Positions 1 to 8,467 of a stretch of DNA of 61,565 bases are shown piece after piece. The notes beneath the pieces were generated by a model, which saw nothing but the letters and a program-made list of their open reading frames with translations, had not been told where the DNA came from and searched no databases. Both the position numbers and the translations under genes were made by a program. The number at the start of each line of letters is the position of its first letter. Position 1 is the first letter of the stretch. The DNA is from CAZJCK01 sp964544635 (GTDB lineage Bacteria; Zixibacteria; MSB-5A5; GN15; FEB-12): positions 1 through 61,565 of the forward strand of contig CAZJCK010000008.1 of assembly GCA_964544635.1 (NCBI GenBank). The letters are read 5' to 3'.

Positions 1-534
1 GGTCAGCTCCGGTTTGAAGTCGCTGCGGATTTCACCGGTCACCACGCCGCGCTCGACGATATCGACAATATATTCTCGAAAGTGACGTGACAAGTCGATC
101 CCTTCGAGCACCACGCCGGTGTGGAGTACGCCCGACGTCACGAACAGGTAGAAACGCTGTTCGTCCTCGTGCAGGCGGCTGTTGACCACCAGCGTGTCGT
201 ACAGGTAGACCAGTCGATCCCTGGCCAGCACGGCCGATTCATGCCACTTGATCGCGGCCACTGCTCGTGCCAGGTAATTGTCGAAGATGAGCACGACCAG
301 TTCCAAAAGATGGGTTTTCGACGGAAAGTACTGGAAGAACGAACCCTTCGAGATATCCGACTCGGCGCACAACCGGTCGATCGACCAGCCGTCAAAACCG
401 TACTCGCCAAACAGGCGGACAGCGGTGCGGTAGATGCGCTCCCGCTTCTCTGGCCGGAGTCGACGGTAGGTATCGGCGACCACCCCCTGCTCGACCAGCT
501 CGACCAACAGGTTTTCATCAAGTGGCGACGGCAT
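1..534 (-). CDS. TetR-family transcriptional regulator (3' end outside window)
   Basis: The reading frame is open from an ATG at 534 to the window edge, giving 178 codons without a stop, so the C-terminus is missing. After an N-terminal extension of about 28 residues comes a typical TetR DNA-binding region: RIYRTAVRLFGEYGFDGWS, then the recognition-helix segment SDISKGSFFQYFPSKTHLL. The rest would be the ligand-binding and dimerisation domain, which is not conserved enough to name an effector. The gene diverges from inositol-phosphate synthase at 687, and the space between them holds two perfect palindromes, so autoregulation and control of that neighbour are likely but inferred. Confidence 0.88.
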   Translation of the reverse strand, partial: MPSPLDENLLVELVEQGVVADTYRRLRPEKRERIYRTAVRLFGEYGFDGWSIDRLCAESDISKGSFFQYFPSKTHLLELVVLIFDNYLARAVAAIKWHESAVLARDRLVYLYDTLVVNSRLHEDEQRFYLFVTSGVLHTGVVLEGIDLSRHFREYIVDIVERGVVTGEIRSDFKPELT

Positions 535-567
535 ACAGGCTCCCTGGATGACTAATCGGTCATAATA

Positions 568-586
568 TATATACTATTAGTATATA
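568..586. promoter_or_regulatory. 19-bp perfect palindrome, candidate TetR operator
   Basis: TATATACTATTAGTATATA is a perfect inverted repeat around a single central base. It lies 34 bp upstream of the TetR-family start codon (534), in the divergent gap before inositol-phosphate synthase. TetR dimers usually bind palindromes of this size next to their own gene. Assignment to this particular regulator is inference. Confidence 0.5.
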
Positions 587-611
587 ACGCCATCCTTTTT
601 TGCGAATACGT

Positions 612-641
612 TTGCCCGGCGGTATAACCGCCCGATATATT
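612..641 (+). promoter_or_regulatory. Candidate promoter of inositol-phosphate synthase with a palindrome in the spacer
   Basis: TTGCCC (612-617) and TATATT (636-641) are separated by 18 bp and would start transcription about 40 bp before the ATG at 687. The spacer contains a perfect inverted repeat, GGCGGT-ATA-ACCGCC (618-632), in the place where a repressor would block RNA polymerase. The -10 matches the sigma-70 consensus at five of six positions and the -35 at four. The bound protein is unknown; the adjacent TetR-family protein is the obvious candidate. Confidence 0.4.
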
Positions 642-686
642 GGCGCCGGATAAGATGACCTGTGAGGAAAGAAAGGAAAGGGAATT

Positions 687-1913
687 ATGTCCAGAAAAGT
701 GCGTGTCGCCATCATCGGCGTCGGCAACTGCGCCTCGTCGCTGGTGCAGGGTGTCGAGTATTACAAGAAAGCCAGGGATGAAGATTTCGTTCCGGGTCTG
801 ATGCATGTCAACCTGGGCGGCTATCACATCCGAGACATCGAGTTCTCCGCCGCCATCGATATCGACAAGAACAAGGTCGGCAAGGATCTCTCCGAGGCGA
901 TCTACACCAAGCCGAACAACACCTTCGAGTTCTGCAAAGTGCCGAAACTGGGTGTGAAGGTGCAGCGCGGTATGACCCACGACGGTTTGGGGTACTACCT
1001 GTCGCAGATTATCGAGAAGGCGCCCGGCGATACCGTCGATATCGTCAAGCTGCTCAAGGAAACCAAGACCGATGTCGTGATCAACTACCTGCCGGTCGGT
1101 TCGGAAGAAGCGACCAAGTGGTATGTCGAGCAGATTCTCGATGCCGGTTGCGGCTTTGTCAACTGCATTCCGGTTTTCATCGCCCGGGAACAGTACTGGC
1201 AGAAGCGCTTTGAAGAGAAGGGCCTGCCGGTGATCGGTGACGACATCAAGAGCCAGGTCGGCGCCACCATCGCCCACCGTGTGATGACCCGCCTGTTCCG
1301 CGACCGTGGCGTGCGCATGGAACGGACCAGCCAGCTCAACGTGGGCGGCAACACCGACTTTTTGAACATGCTCGAGCGCTCGCGCCTCGAGTCGAAGAAG
1401 ATTTCCAAGACCAGTGCCGTCACCTCGCAGCTCGACTATGATCTCGGTCCGGGCAATGTCCACATCGGACCGTCGGACTATGTCGAGTGGCTGACTGATC
1501 GCAAGTGGGCCTATATCCGGATGGAGGGGCGTACCTTCGGTGACGTGCCGTTGAATGTCGAGATGAAGCTCGAGGTGTGGGATTCGCCCAACTCGGCCGG
1601 GGTGGTGATTGATGCTGTCCGCTGCTGCAAGCTGGCCCTGGATCACGGCGTCAAGGGGGCCCTGCTGGCGCCGTCGTCATACTTCAAGAAATCACCGCCG
1701 GTGCAGTACACCGATGATGAGGCCCGGCGCTTGACCGAGGAGTTCATCGCCAGGTACGGCTGGGCGCCAGACGAGAAGCAGGCATCCGGTCGCAAGGCGG
1801 CGCGCAAGCCGGCCACCAAGCGTCCGGCGACCAAAAAGAAATCGGCCGCCAAAACGACTAAGAAGACCACGTCGAAGACCAAGACCAAGCGGGTGGTCCG
1901 TAAGAAAAAATAG
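687..1913 (+). CDS. ino1: Inositol-3-phosphate synthase with a Lys/Ala/Thr-rich C-terminal tail
   Basis: Converts glucose 6-phosphate to 1D-myo-inositol 3-phosphate using bound NAD, the first step of inositol lipid or inositol solute synthesis. The NAD-binding start VRVAIIGVGNCASSLVQG, the central GDDIKSQVGAT and NVGGNTDFLNM motifs and the GPSDYVEWL segment fit the short prokaryotic (actinobacterial/archaeal) type. The catalytic part ends near residue 360. The last 45 or so residues are almost only Lys, Ala, Thr, Arg, Ser and Pro, resembling the tail of histone H1 or AlgP, and are not part of the enzyme family. A purine-rich ribosome site (AGGAAAGGGA) precedes the ATG. A strong terminator follows, so the gene is probably transcribed alone. 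Confidence 0.93.
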   Translation: MSRKVRVAIIGVGNCASSLVQGVEYYKKARDEDFVPGLMHVNLGGYHIRDIEFSAAIDIDKNKVGKDLSEAIYTKPNNTFEFCKVPKLGVKVQRGMTHDGLGYYLSQIIEKAPGDTVDIVKLLKETKTDVVINYLPVGSEEATKWYVEQILDAGCGFVNCIPVFIAREQYWQKRFEEKGLPVIGDDIKSQVGATIAHRVMTRLFRDRGVRMERTSQLNVGGNTDFLNMLERSRLESKKISKTSAVTSQLDYDLGPGNVHIGPSDYVEWLTDRKWAYIRMEGRTFGDVPLNVEMKLEVWDSPNSAGVVIDAVRCCKLALDHGVKGALLAPSSYFKKSPPVQYTDDEARRLTEEFIARYGWAPDEKQASGRKAARKPATKRPATKKKSAAKTTKKTTSKTKTKRVVRKKK

Positions 1914-1942
1914 TTGTTTCAAAACAACACCGGGCTGACTTT

Positions 1943-1980
1943 GAGCCGGCGATACCTGTGTCGCCGGCTCTTTTTTTTTT
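1943..1980 (+). terminator. Rho-independent terminator after inositol-phosphate synthase
   Basis: GAGCCGGCGA and TCGCCGGCTC form a perfect 10-bp stem with an 8-nt loop, followed directly by ten T residues. It ends the inositol-phosphate synthase transcript 30 bp after the stop codon and separates it from the thymidylate kinase run. Confidence 0.93.
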
Positions 1981-1997
1981 CGGAGAGGACGTCCCGG

Positions 1998-2651
1998 ATG
2001 CGTGAAGCAAAGAAGGCGGTCAAGCGCGGCCTGTTCATTACCTTTGAGGGGATCGACGGTTGCGGCAAGTCAACCCAGGCGTCGATACTGCACAAACGGC
2101 TGCAGGAACAGGGCTACCGTGTCAAATTGTTGCGCGAACCGGGCTCGACCCGGACCGCCGAGCGAATCCGCAAGATTCTGCTGGACAAGCGGCTCTCGGT
2201 ATCCCCCCGGGCTGAACTGTTGTTGTACGAAGCGGCCCGCGCCGAACTGACGACCAGCGAAATCCAGCCGTTGATCAAGGACGGTTGGATCGTGCTGTGT
2301 GATCGCTTTTACGACAGCACCACCGCCTACCAGGGGTACGGTCGCCAGCTCGACATCCGCATGGTACGCTCGTTGCACAAGGTGGCAGTGGGTGACCTGG
2401 TACCGGACCTGACACTGGTATTTGATGTCGACCTTGCCACTGCCGCGACCCGGCGTAAAGCCACTGCCGATCGCCTGGAATCGGCCGGCGACGCCTTCTT
2501 CAGCCGGGTGAGAAAGGGCTTTCTCGAAATCGCACGCAAGGAGCGCCGCCGGGTGAAAGTGATACCGGCCGACCGATCGGTTGACGACCTTGCCTCGGAA
2601 GTGAACAAACTGGTAGGTCGTAAGTTAAAAGGGTATGGCCGAACGAGATAA
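1998..2651 (+). CDS. tmk: Thymidylate kinase
   Basis: Phosphorylates dTMP to dTDP with ATP in the cytosol. The protein has the P-loop FEGIDGCGKSTQ, the substrate motif LREPGSTRTAERIR, the DRFYDSTTAYQG version of the DRY motif, and a lid region rich in Arg (ATRRKATADR). The ATG at 1998 was chosen because GGAGAGG sits 10 bp upstream and the protein then starts just before the P-loop strand. A longer in-frame start at 1914 would translate the terminator hairpin. At 217 residues it has normal family length. It overlaps the next gene by 17 bp, which suggests translational coupling. Confidence 0.95.
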   Translation: MREAKKAVKRGLFITFEGIDGCGKSTQASILHKRLQEQGYRVKLLREPGSTRTAERIRKILLDKRLSVSPRAELLLYEAARAELTTSEIQPLIKDGWIVLCDRFYDSTTAYQGYGRQLDIRMVRSLHKVAVGDLVPDLTLVFDVDLATAATRRKATADRLESAGDAFFSRVRKGFLEIARKERRRVKVIPADRSVDDLASEVNKLVGRKLKGYGRTR

Positions 2652-4215
2652 CAGCGAACGACGAACTCTCCTGACCGCCGTCACGCTGGCCGTGATAATG
2701 ATTGTCATTGCCGGCACGATGGGGATGTATGTCATTGCTGATCCCGGTCTCGAACAGGCGATACTGATGGCGCAGACGGCGCGCAAAATTCAGCAGCTCC
2801 ATCCCAGCCAGTACGATCCAAACGAACTGATCGACCAGGCCCGCCGGGCCATGTTCGACCGTCTCGATCGCTACTCCAGCTATGTCGACACCCGGGATTT
2901 CGCCCGCATGCGCGAGGAGGAGGCCGGAAGCTATTCCGGGATCGGCGTGACTGTCACCAACCATCAACTCGGTTTGCAGGTGGTGGCGGTGCGGGAGAAC
3001 GGCCCGGCCAACGAGGCCGGTATAGTGACCGGTGATGTCATCGCCGGCGCCGACTCAGTCTCTTTCCGCGGCCTCGATATTGGCGAATGCTCGAGCTATC
3101 TGCGTGGCGAGGAGGGGACGGCCGTCAACGTGCTGGTGGTGCGCGGACTGGGCTTCGATTCGCTGCGTGTCGATGTCACCCGCGGCGATATTCCGTTTGT
3201 CCATGTCACCTTTGCCGGCGTCACCCCTGATTCGCTGGCGTATATCCGACTGGTCGACTTCGATTACGGTTCCTCCGACGCCGTGAAGCAGGCCCTCGAT
3301 TCGCTGCTGACACAAAACGACACGCCCGTGCAGGGAGTGATCCTTGATGTGCGCGGCAACCCGGGTGGGCTGTTTCACGAGGCGTATCGGACGGCTGATC
3401 TGTTCCTGAAGGATGGTACGTTCATTGTCGGTCAGGATGGTCGCTCCCGCTGGGACGACCTTGAGTTTCATGCCACCGACGACGACATGACCGGCGGCCT
3501 GCCGATCGCCGTGCTGGTAGACGGTAACTCGGCATCGGCGTCGGAGATTGTCGCCGGCGCCCTTAAACATGCCGACCGCGCCATTCTCGTCGGCGATACC
3601 ACTTTCGGAAAGGGTCTGGTACAGGGGTTCGTGCACTTTCCGGATGGTGACGGTTTGCGGCTGACGATTGCACGCTATTACTTCCAGGGCGGGCATTACC
3701 TCAATCGCTTCGACTCGACCCTTGAAGAGACCGGTCGCGGCCTGGCGCCGGATTACTACTTTCGCAACTATGATGATCGGGCGTTCCCGCGCGCCCTGAA
3801 CAACTCGCTGCTGCTCGAACAGTTCGTGCAGGCCAACCTGGAACGTTTGCGGCAAGTGATCGAACAGCCGCAGCTGGATGATCGCTGGGTTGACGATGTC
3901 GCCGACTTCTGCCGCCTCAACGGCTTCCAGTACAGCTCGAATCTCACCGAACGGGTGCAGGACCTGGCGACGGTCTCGATCTTCGAGCGTCGCACCGACG
4001 GCCGGATGTACGACGTCCTTGACAGCATGCTCATTTTGGCTGACAGTCTCGACCGAAATCGCTTCCGCGACCACGGCGATTACATTAAGATGCGTCTTAA
4101 ACAAGTTGTCCGGGAACGTTTGTATGGATTCAGCAACGCTTATGAACACGTCATCATCCGCGAGGAACCGGGAATTCGCTATGCCACCGAATTGCTGCGG
4201 GGCCAGACACTGTGA
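2635..4215 (+). CDS. S41-family C-terminal processing peptidase (CtpA-like)
   Basis: A membrane-anchored serine protease acting in the periplasm. One N-terminal hydrophobic segment (residues about 13-35) is followed by a PDZ domain (about 95-185, GIGVTVTNHQLGLQVVAVRE) and the S41 catalytic domain. The strand VILDVRGNPGGLF, the nucleophile region VDGNSASASEIVAGA and the lysine region DTTFGKGLVQG carry the expected Ser and Lys. About 150 further residues after the protease core are not assignable to a named domain. The gene overlaps tmk upstream and the permease downstream, so it belongs to a tightly packed operon. The natural substrate cannot be told from sequence. Confidence 0.93.
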   Translation: MAERDNSERRTLLTAVTLAVIMIVIAGTMGMYVIADPGLEQAILMAQTARKIQQLHPSQYDPNELIDQARRAMFDRLDRYSSYVDTRDFARMREEEAGSYSGIGVTVTNHQLGLQVVAVRENGPANEAGIVTGDVIAGADSVSFRGLDIGECSSYLRGEEGTAVNVLVVRGLGFDSLRVDVTRGDIPFVHVTFAGVTPDSLAYIRLVDFDYGSSDAVKQALDSLLTQNDTPVQGVILDVRGNPGGLFHEAYRTADLFLKDGTFIVGQDGRSRWDDLEFHATDDDMTGGLPIAVLVDGNSASASEIVAGALKHADRAILVGDTTFGKGLVQGFVHFPDGDGLRLTIARYYFQGGHYLNRFDSTLEETGRGLAPDYYFRNYDDRAFPRALNNSLLLEQFVQANLERLRQVIEQPQLDDRWVDDVADFCRLNGFQYSSNLTERVQDLATVSIFERRTDGRMYDVLDSMLILADSLDRNRFRDHGDYIKMRLKQVVRERLYGFSNAYEHVIIREEPGIRYATELLRGQTL

Positions 4216-4982
4216 CTGATATCCTGCTGTTCGTCATCTGCGGCATTCTTTCCGGTCTGCTGGGCGGCTACCTCGGAATCGGCGGCGGCGTCATCACCGT
4301 ACCGTTTCTCACCATCATTCTCGGAATCGATATCGCCTACGCCGTGCCGGCGTCGGTCCTGGCCATCATCATCACCTCGTTCGCATCGTCCAATGAATAC
4401 ATCAAGAAGGGCATGGTCGATTTCGAACTGGTCGTGCTGCTGTCGGCCTTCATGGTCCTGGGCAATATTGTCGGCAGCGGTGTCAGTCCCTGGATCCCCA
4501 AGGTGTGGATTCAGCTGTTGCTTGGTATGTTGCTTGTTTACACGGCGGTGTCGCTGCTGCGCGGGCGCAAAGAGAAACCGCAACTCAGTTTTCAGGACAA
4601 CCGTGTAAAGTACATAGTCATCTGCACGCTGCTTGCATTTCTAACCGGCAGCCTGTCCGGGTTGCTCGGGATTGGCGGCGGGGCGATTCTGGTACCGCTG
4701 CTGCATCTTGTTATCGGCGTGCCGCTCACAGCCGCGCGCGGCACCTCTGCACTTATGATCGGTTCGTCCTCGGCGGCCGCTGCCGCCGTGTACTTTTTCG
4801 GCGGCATGGTCAATGTGGCGATAGCTGCACCGGTGGCCTTCGGCGCTGTGCTGGGCGGCAAGCTGGGGGGATTGGCAGGAACCGTGGCCAAGCCGCTGGC
4901 GGTCAAAGTCATCTTCTTCGTCGTCATGCTCTATCTCGCATGGAAACTCGGCAGCCCGGCGGTGCAGGAGGTGTTCGGATGA
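4212..4982 (+). CDS. TauE/SafE family sulfite/organosulfonate-type membrane permease
   Basis: A polytopic inner-membrane transporter of 256 residues with about eight hydrophobic segments. The internal duplication typical of the family is visible: SGLLGGYLGIGGGVITVPFL near the N-terminus and SGLLGIGGGAILVPLL near residue 150. Family members export or take up sulfur compounds and other small anions; the substrate here is unknown. The GTG start overlaps the stop of the protease gene (GTGA) and the stop overlaps the next start (ATGA), so translation is probably coupled on both sides. Confidence 0.92.
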   Translation: MTDILLFVICGILSGLLGGYLGIGGGVITVPFLTIILGIDIAYAVPASVLAIIITSFASSNEYIKKGMVDFELVVLLSAFMVLGNIVGSGVSPWIPKVWIQLLLGMLLVYTAVSLLRGRKEKPQLSFQDNRVKYIVICTLLAFLTGSLSGLLGIGGGAILVPLLHLVIGVPLTAARGTSALMIGSSSAAAAAVYFFGGMVNVAIAAPVAFGAVLGGKLGGLAGTVAKPLAVKVIFFVVMLYLAWKLGSPAVQEVFG

Positions 4983-5272
4983 GGCACACCCGCGAATTCC
5001 GTTCATCCTGGCTGATCAACCTCCAGTCTGTGAGCTGGTGGCTGTTTCTGATCGGCACCGGCGCCGTTACCCTGCTCTACCTGTTCTGGCCGGAGTACGG
5101 CGGCAAGTTCGATCTCTACCTGCTCGCCCTGATCGGCGCCGCCGCAGTGGGTCGGCTGGTCGTGATCGCCGAACTGTTTCGCATGGCCCGGCTGTATCGA
5201 TACTATGCGCTGGGCTATTTGATTGTCGTCCTGCTGCTCTCAACCATTCTGATCAAGAGGATCTGGCCGTGA
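4979..5272 (+). CDS. Small membrane protein with three predicted helices, DUF1634-like
   Basis: A 97-residue protein with three hydrophobic helices (around residues 18-36, 45-62 and 75-92). It is read from the ATG that overlaps the permease stop. DUF1634 proteins have this size and shape and are characteristically encoded next to TauE/SafE permeases, probably as an accessory subunit. The family call rests on topology and neighbourhood more than on a distinctive motif. The stop overlaps the GTG start of the phosphatase gene. Confidence 0.75.
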   Translation: MRHTREFRSSWLINLQSVSWWLFLIGTGAVTLLYLFWPEYGGKFDLYLLALIGAAAVGRLVVIAELFRMARLYRYYALGYLIVVLLLSTILIKRIWP

Positions 5273-5940
5273 CCAAACCCCGCATCGCTGTCTTTTGCGA
5301 CTTCGACGGCACCATCTCCAGCCGTGATATCGGCTACAGTCTGTTTCATCATTTTTCAGGTGGTCAGAACGATGCTCTCCTGCCCGACTGGAAATCGGGC
5401 CGTATGACCACCCGCGACTGCCTGGTGAAAGAGGCGGAGCTGGTGACGGTATCGGAGCGGGAGGCCCACGACTTCCTCGAGCAATTTGAATTGACCGACG
5501 GCTTTGCCGATTTTGTCAAGCGTTGCCGCAGCCACGACATTCCCTTCTCGATCGTCTCCGATGGTCTCGATTTTTACATCCATTACCTGCTCGAACGGAC
5601 CGGCTGGACGGATCTTCCGGTGGTCTGCAATCATGGCGCCTTTGCCGGCAGCCGCCTGACGGTGTCGTTTCCGCGCGACAACATCGCCTGTAAACGGTGC
5701 GGCATCTGCAAGGGTGAGGTACTCGACGAATTCCGCCAAGAGCACGGCGCTGATACGGTCATGGTGTTTATTGGCGACGGTTATTCCGACGCCTGTGCCG
5801 CCCACAAGGCGGATATTCTGTTTGCAAAAAAGGATCTGGCTGAGTATTGCCGGGACAACGACATTTCCTTTACCAACTGGGACAGTTTTCACGATATTGT
5901 AAGATCATTAAACGAACGCCAACTATTGCCAAACGGCTGA
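5269..5940 (+). CDS. HAD-superfamily phosphatase (MtnX / phosphoserine phosphatase-like)
   Basis: A 223-residue cytosolic phosphatase. The three HAD motifs are visible: FCDFDGTI near the N-terminus with the nucleophile Asp, SIVSDGLDFY in the middle, and FIGDGYSDACAA near the C-terminus. The pattern CKRCGICKGEVL before the last motif resembles the conserved Cys region of MtnX-type enzymes, which act in methionine salvage. No other salvage gene is present, so the substrate remains open. The GTG start at 5269 overlaps the preceding stop. A 25-bp gap with AGGAAGG leads into the nucleotidyltransferase gene. Confidence 0.85.
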   Translation: MTKPRIAVFCDFDGTISSRDIGYSLFHHFSGGQNDALLPDWKSGRMTTRDCLVKEAELVTVSEREAHDFLEQFELTDGFADFVKRCRSHDIPFSIVSDGLDFYIHYLLERTGWTDLPVVCNHGAFAGSRLTVSFPRDNIACKRCGICKGEVLDEFRQEHGADTVMVFIGDGYSDACAAHKADILFAKKDLAEYCRDNDISFTNWDSFHDIVRSLNERQLLPNG

Positions 5941-5965
5941 CAGAGGATATGAGGAAGGTTTCCTG

Positions 5966-8467
5966 ATGAAAGCGATCATTATGGCAGGCGGCTTTGGAAC
6001 GCGCCTGCGGCCCCTGACGATTAATGTGCCCAAACCGATGGCGCCAATCTGCAATATCCCGATGATGGAACATGTCGTCGGCCTCCTCAAACGTCACGGC
6101 CTCACCGAGATCACCTCGCTTTTGTACTTTCAGCCGGAGACCATTCGCAATCACTTTGGCGACGGCAGCAAGTTCGGGATCAAGATGTCGTATGTCCTCC
6201 CCGACGAGGACTACGGCACCGCCGGCGCCGTGCGCTACGCTCTTGGCGAACCGGAAGAACCGGTGTTGATCATTTCCGGGGACCTGATTACCGATTTCAA
6301 TTTGACCAGCGCCATTCAGTGGCACAGTGATAAGCAATCGCAGGCTACCATTGTTCTCACGCGAATGGAGAACCCGCTCGCTTATGGTATCGTGATTACG
6401 GGTGATGACGGTCGGATTGTCCGTTTTCTTGAAAAGCCGTCGTGGGGCGAAGCGTTTTCCGACACGATCAATACCGGCATTTATATTCTGCAGCCGGAAG
6501 CGATCAAAATGATCCCGCCCAAAACCAATTTCGATTTCTCGCAAAACCTGTACCCGCTCATGCTTCAGCGCGAGATGGGGCTGCACGGTTGTCTGGTCGA
6601 CGGCTACTGGAAGGATGTCGGTAATGTCGACGAGTACCACCGCGCCCATATTGATTTCTTCAGCGGACGGGTCGAGATGTCGCTTAGGTATCCTGCCGCT
6701 GAGCGCGACGGCGGTGAGCTGTTTACCGGCGACGATGTTCGTATTGCCGACAACGTGAAGATCACCGGTCGGGTCGTGGTTGGCGATGAAGCCCGCATTG
6801 ACAAAGGCGCCATCCTGCACAATTGCATTATCGGTGACCGCAGCCATGTCGGCGCCGGCGCCGAACTCAAAGATACGATCGTCTGGTCCGATAGTGTCAT
6901 CGGTCGCGAAACGCGTATCAGTGGCAGTATTGTCTGCCGACAGGCCTTGGTCGGCAGCTATGTGCAGATGAACGACGGCGTGATTATTTCAGACAATGTC
7001 TCGGTTGGCGACTCCGCCACCATCAAGGCCAACTGCAAGATCTGGCCGTCCAAAACGGTTGATGCCGGCGCTATCGTGTCTTCGTCAATGGTCTGGGGAG
7101 AAAAGTGGAATCGCGAGTTGTTCACCGAGTCAAAGATCACCGGCCTGGCGCTTTCGGAGATCACGCCGGAGATGGCAGTGCGGGTATCGGCGGCGTTCGG
7201 CGCTTTTGTCGGCAAGGGTAATTCGGTGATGATCTCGCGCGATGCCTCGGATGTCTCCCGCTTGATTAAGCGCGGTCTTATCTCGGGCATGCTGGCGGCA
7301 GGTGCGAATGTCTCCGACCTGGAGTCGTTGCCGGTGCCGGCTTTGCGTTTTGGCTTGAGTCGCGGCAATTATGCGGCCGGTATCTATATCCGACATAACC
7401 CCGATGATTTCCGCCAGCTCGATCTGATATTCTTCGACGGTTCCGGCCTGGATATGCCGACCGCCAAGCTGAAGAAGGTCGAGCGGCTCTATTTTGGTGA
7501 AGACTTTGAACGGGCGACTCTCGACGATATCGGGCGGCTCGACTTGCCACAACGTGTCCTCGAGGACTACCGAACTGTCTTCCTCAATACCATCGACCGC
7601 AACATCATCAAGGCAGCCAACTTCAAAGTGGTGATTGATCACTCCAACGGTTCATCCTCGGTCATCTTCCCAACCCTGTTCTCGCAGCTGGGAATCTGGT
7701 CCACCGAAATCAACGCCAGCCTCAACCCCCGGCGCTTCTCCATCAGCCCGGAAGAAAGCGCCCGCTCGCTGGTGCAGCTTTCGACCATCGTATCGTCGCT
7801 CAATGCCGACATCGGCTTCCGCCTTAACCCGGCGGCTGAGAAGTTGACGGTGGTTGATGAGAAGGGACGCACCGTCGACGATCAGCTCCTGCTTTTGATT
7901 GTCATCAACCTTTTCCTGCGTACCCATGAGGCCCGGAAGATTGCGGTACCGGTGGCAGCCTCGATGGGCGTCGAGGAACTGGCCGAAGAACACAACGTCG
8001 AGGTGGTCCGTGTCGGCAACGATCACCTGGCCATGATGGAAATCTACCGGCGCGGCGATGTCGACTTTGTCGGCGGTACCCGTGGCGGTTTCGTCTTTCC
8101 CGGTTTTCAGACCGGCTCAGATGCCATGCTTTCCGCCGTCAAAATCCTTGAACTGATGGCGCGGACCAACACCCGGATCGGCGATCTGCGGGCGCGGTTC
8201 GAGAAGTTTGACCGGCAGTCGGTCAGCGTACCCTGCCCCTGGTCGAAAAAGGGGACGGTCATGCGCAAACTGATCACCGACTCGGCCGGCAAGGACCGTC
8301 AGCTGATCGATGGTGTCCGCGTCTTCGAAGACAACGGCTGGGTACTGGTCGCACCCGACCGCGTCAGCGCCGCCTTCAACATCCTGGCGGAATCGACCTC
8401 AGCCGACGCTACCCGTTCACTGGTTGCACATTATCGCGACTTCGTCGAGCAATCACAGCTCGATTAG
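5966..8467 (+). CDS. Mannose-1-phosphate guanylyltransferase-like protein fused to a degenerate phosphomannomutase domain
   Basis: An 833-residue three-part protein. Residues 1-235 are a nucleotidyltransferase (KAIIMAGGFGTRLRPLT, then KPMAPICN; INTGIYIL later). Residues about 250-385 form left-handed beta-helix hexapeptide repeats (IGDRSHVGAGAELKD). Residues about 400-825 align with phosphohexomutases, but the key residues are gone: the TASHNP active-serine loop reads YIRHNPDD (about residue 478), the DGDxDR metal loop reads IGFRLNPAAE, and the GEMSGH sugar loop reads GGTRGGF. Known actinobacterial and cyanobacterial relatives of the same length are annotated as GDP-mannose-forming. The mutase part is probably structural or regulatory. 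The nucleotide specificity is inferred. Confidence 0.85.
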   Translation: MKAIIMAGGFGTRLRPLTINVPKPMAPICNIPMMEHVVGLLKRHGLTEITSLLYFQPETIRNHFGDGSKFGIKMSYVLPDEDYGTAGAVRYALGEPEEPVLIISGDLITDFNLTSAIQWHSDKQSQATIVLTRMENPLAYGIVITGDDGRIVRFLEKPSWGEAFSDTINTGIYILQPEAIKMIPPKTNFDFSQNLYPLMLQREMGLHGCLVDGYWKDVGNVDEYHRAHIDFFSGRVEMSLRYPAAERDGGELFTGDDVRIADNVKITGRVVVGDEARIDKGAILHNCIIGDRSHVGAGAELKDTIVWSDSVIGRETRISGSIVCRQALVGSYVQMNDGVIISDNVSVGDSATIKANCKIWPSKTVDAGAIVSSSMVWGEKWNRELFTESKITGLALSEITPEMAVRVSAAFGAFVGKGNSVMISRDASDVSRLIKRGLISGMLAAGANVSDLESLPVPALRFGLSRGNYAAGIYIRHNPDDFRQLDLIFFDGSGLDMPTAKLKKVERLYFGEDFERATLDDIGRLDLPQRVLEDYRTVFLNTIDRNIIKAANFKVVIDHSNGSSSVIFPTLFSQLGIWSTEINASLNPRRFSISPEESARSLVQLSTIVSSLNADIGFRLNPAAEKLTVVDEKGRTVDDQLLLLIVINLFLRTHEARKIAVPVAASMGVEELAEEHNVEVVRVGNDHLAMMEIYRRGDVDFVGGTRGGFVFPGFQTGSDAMLSAVKILELMARTNTRIGDLRARFEKFDRQSVSVPCPWSKKGTVMRKLITDSAGKDRQLIDGVRVFEDNGWVLVAPDRVSAAFNILAESTSADATRSLVAHYRDFVEQSQLD

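Noticed and set aside
552..1646. A 364-codon minus-strand frame opposite inositol-phosphate synthase
   Set aside because: It is antisense to a well-supported enzyme gene and shows no recognisable protein features; its extension into the divergent promoter region is chance.
1914..1997. Longer start of thymidylate kinase
   Set aside because: It would translate through a strong terminator hairpin, adds residues without homology, and a good ribosome site precedes the ATG at 1998.
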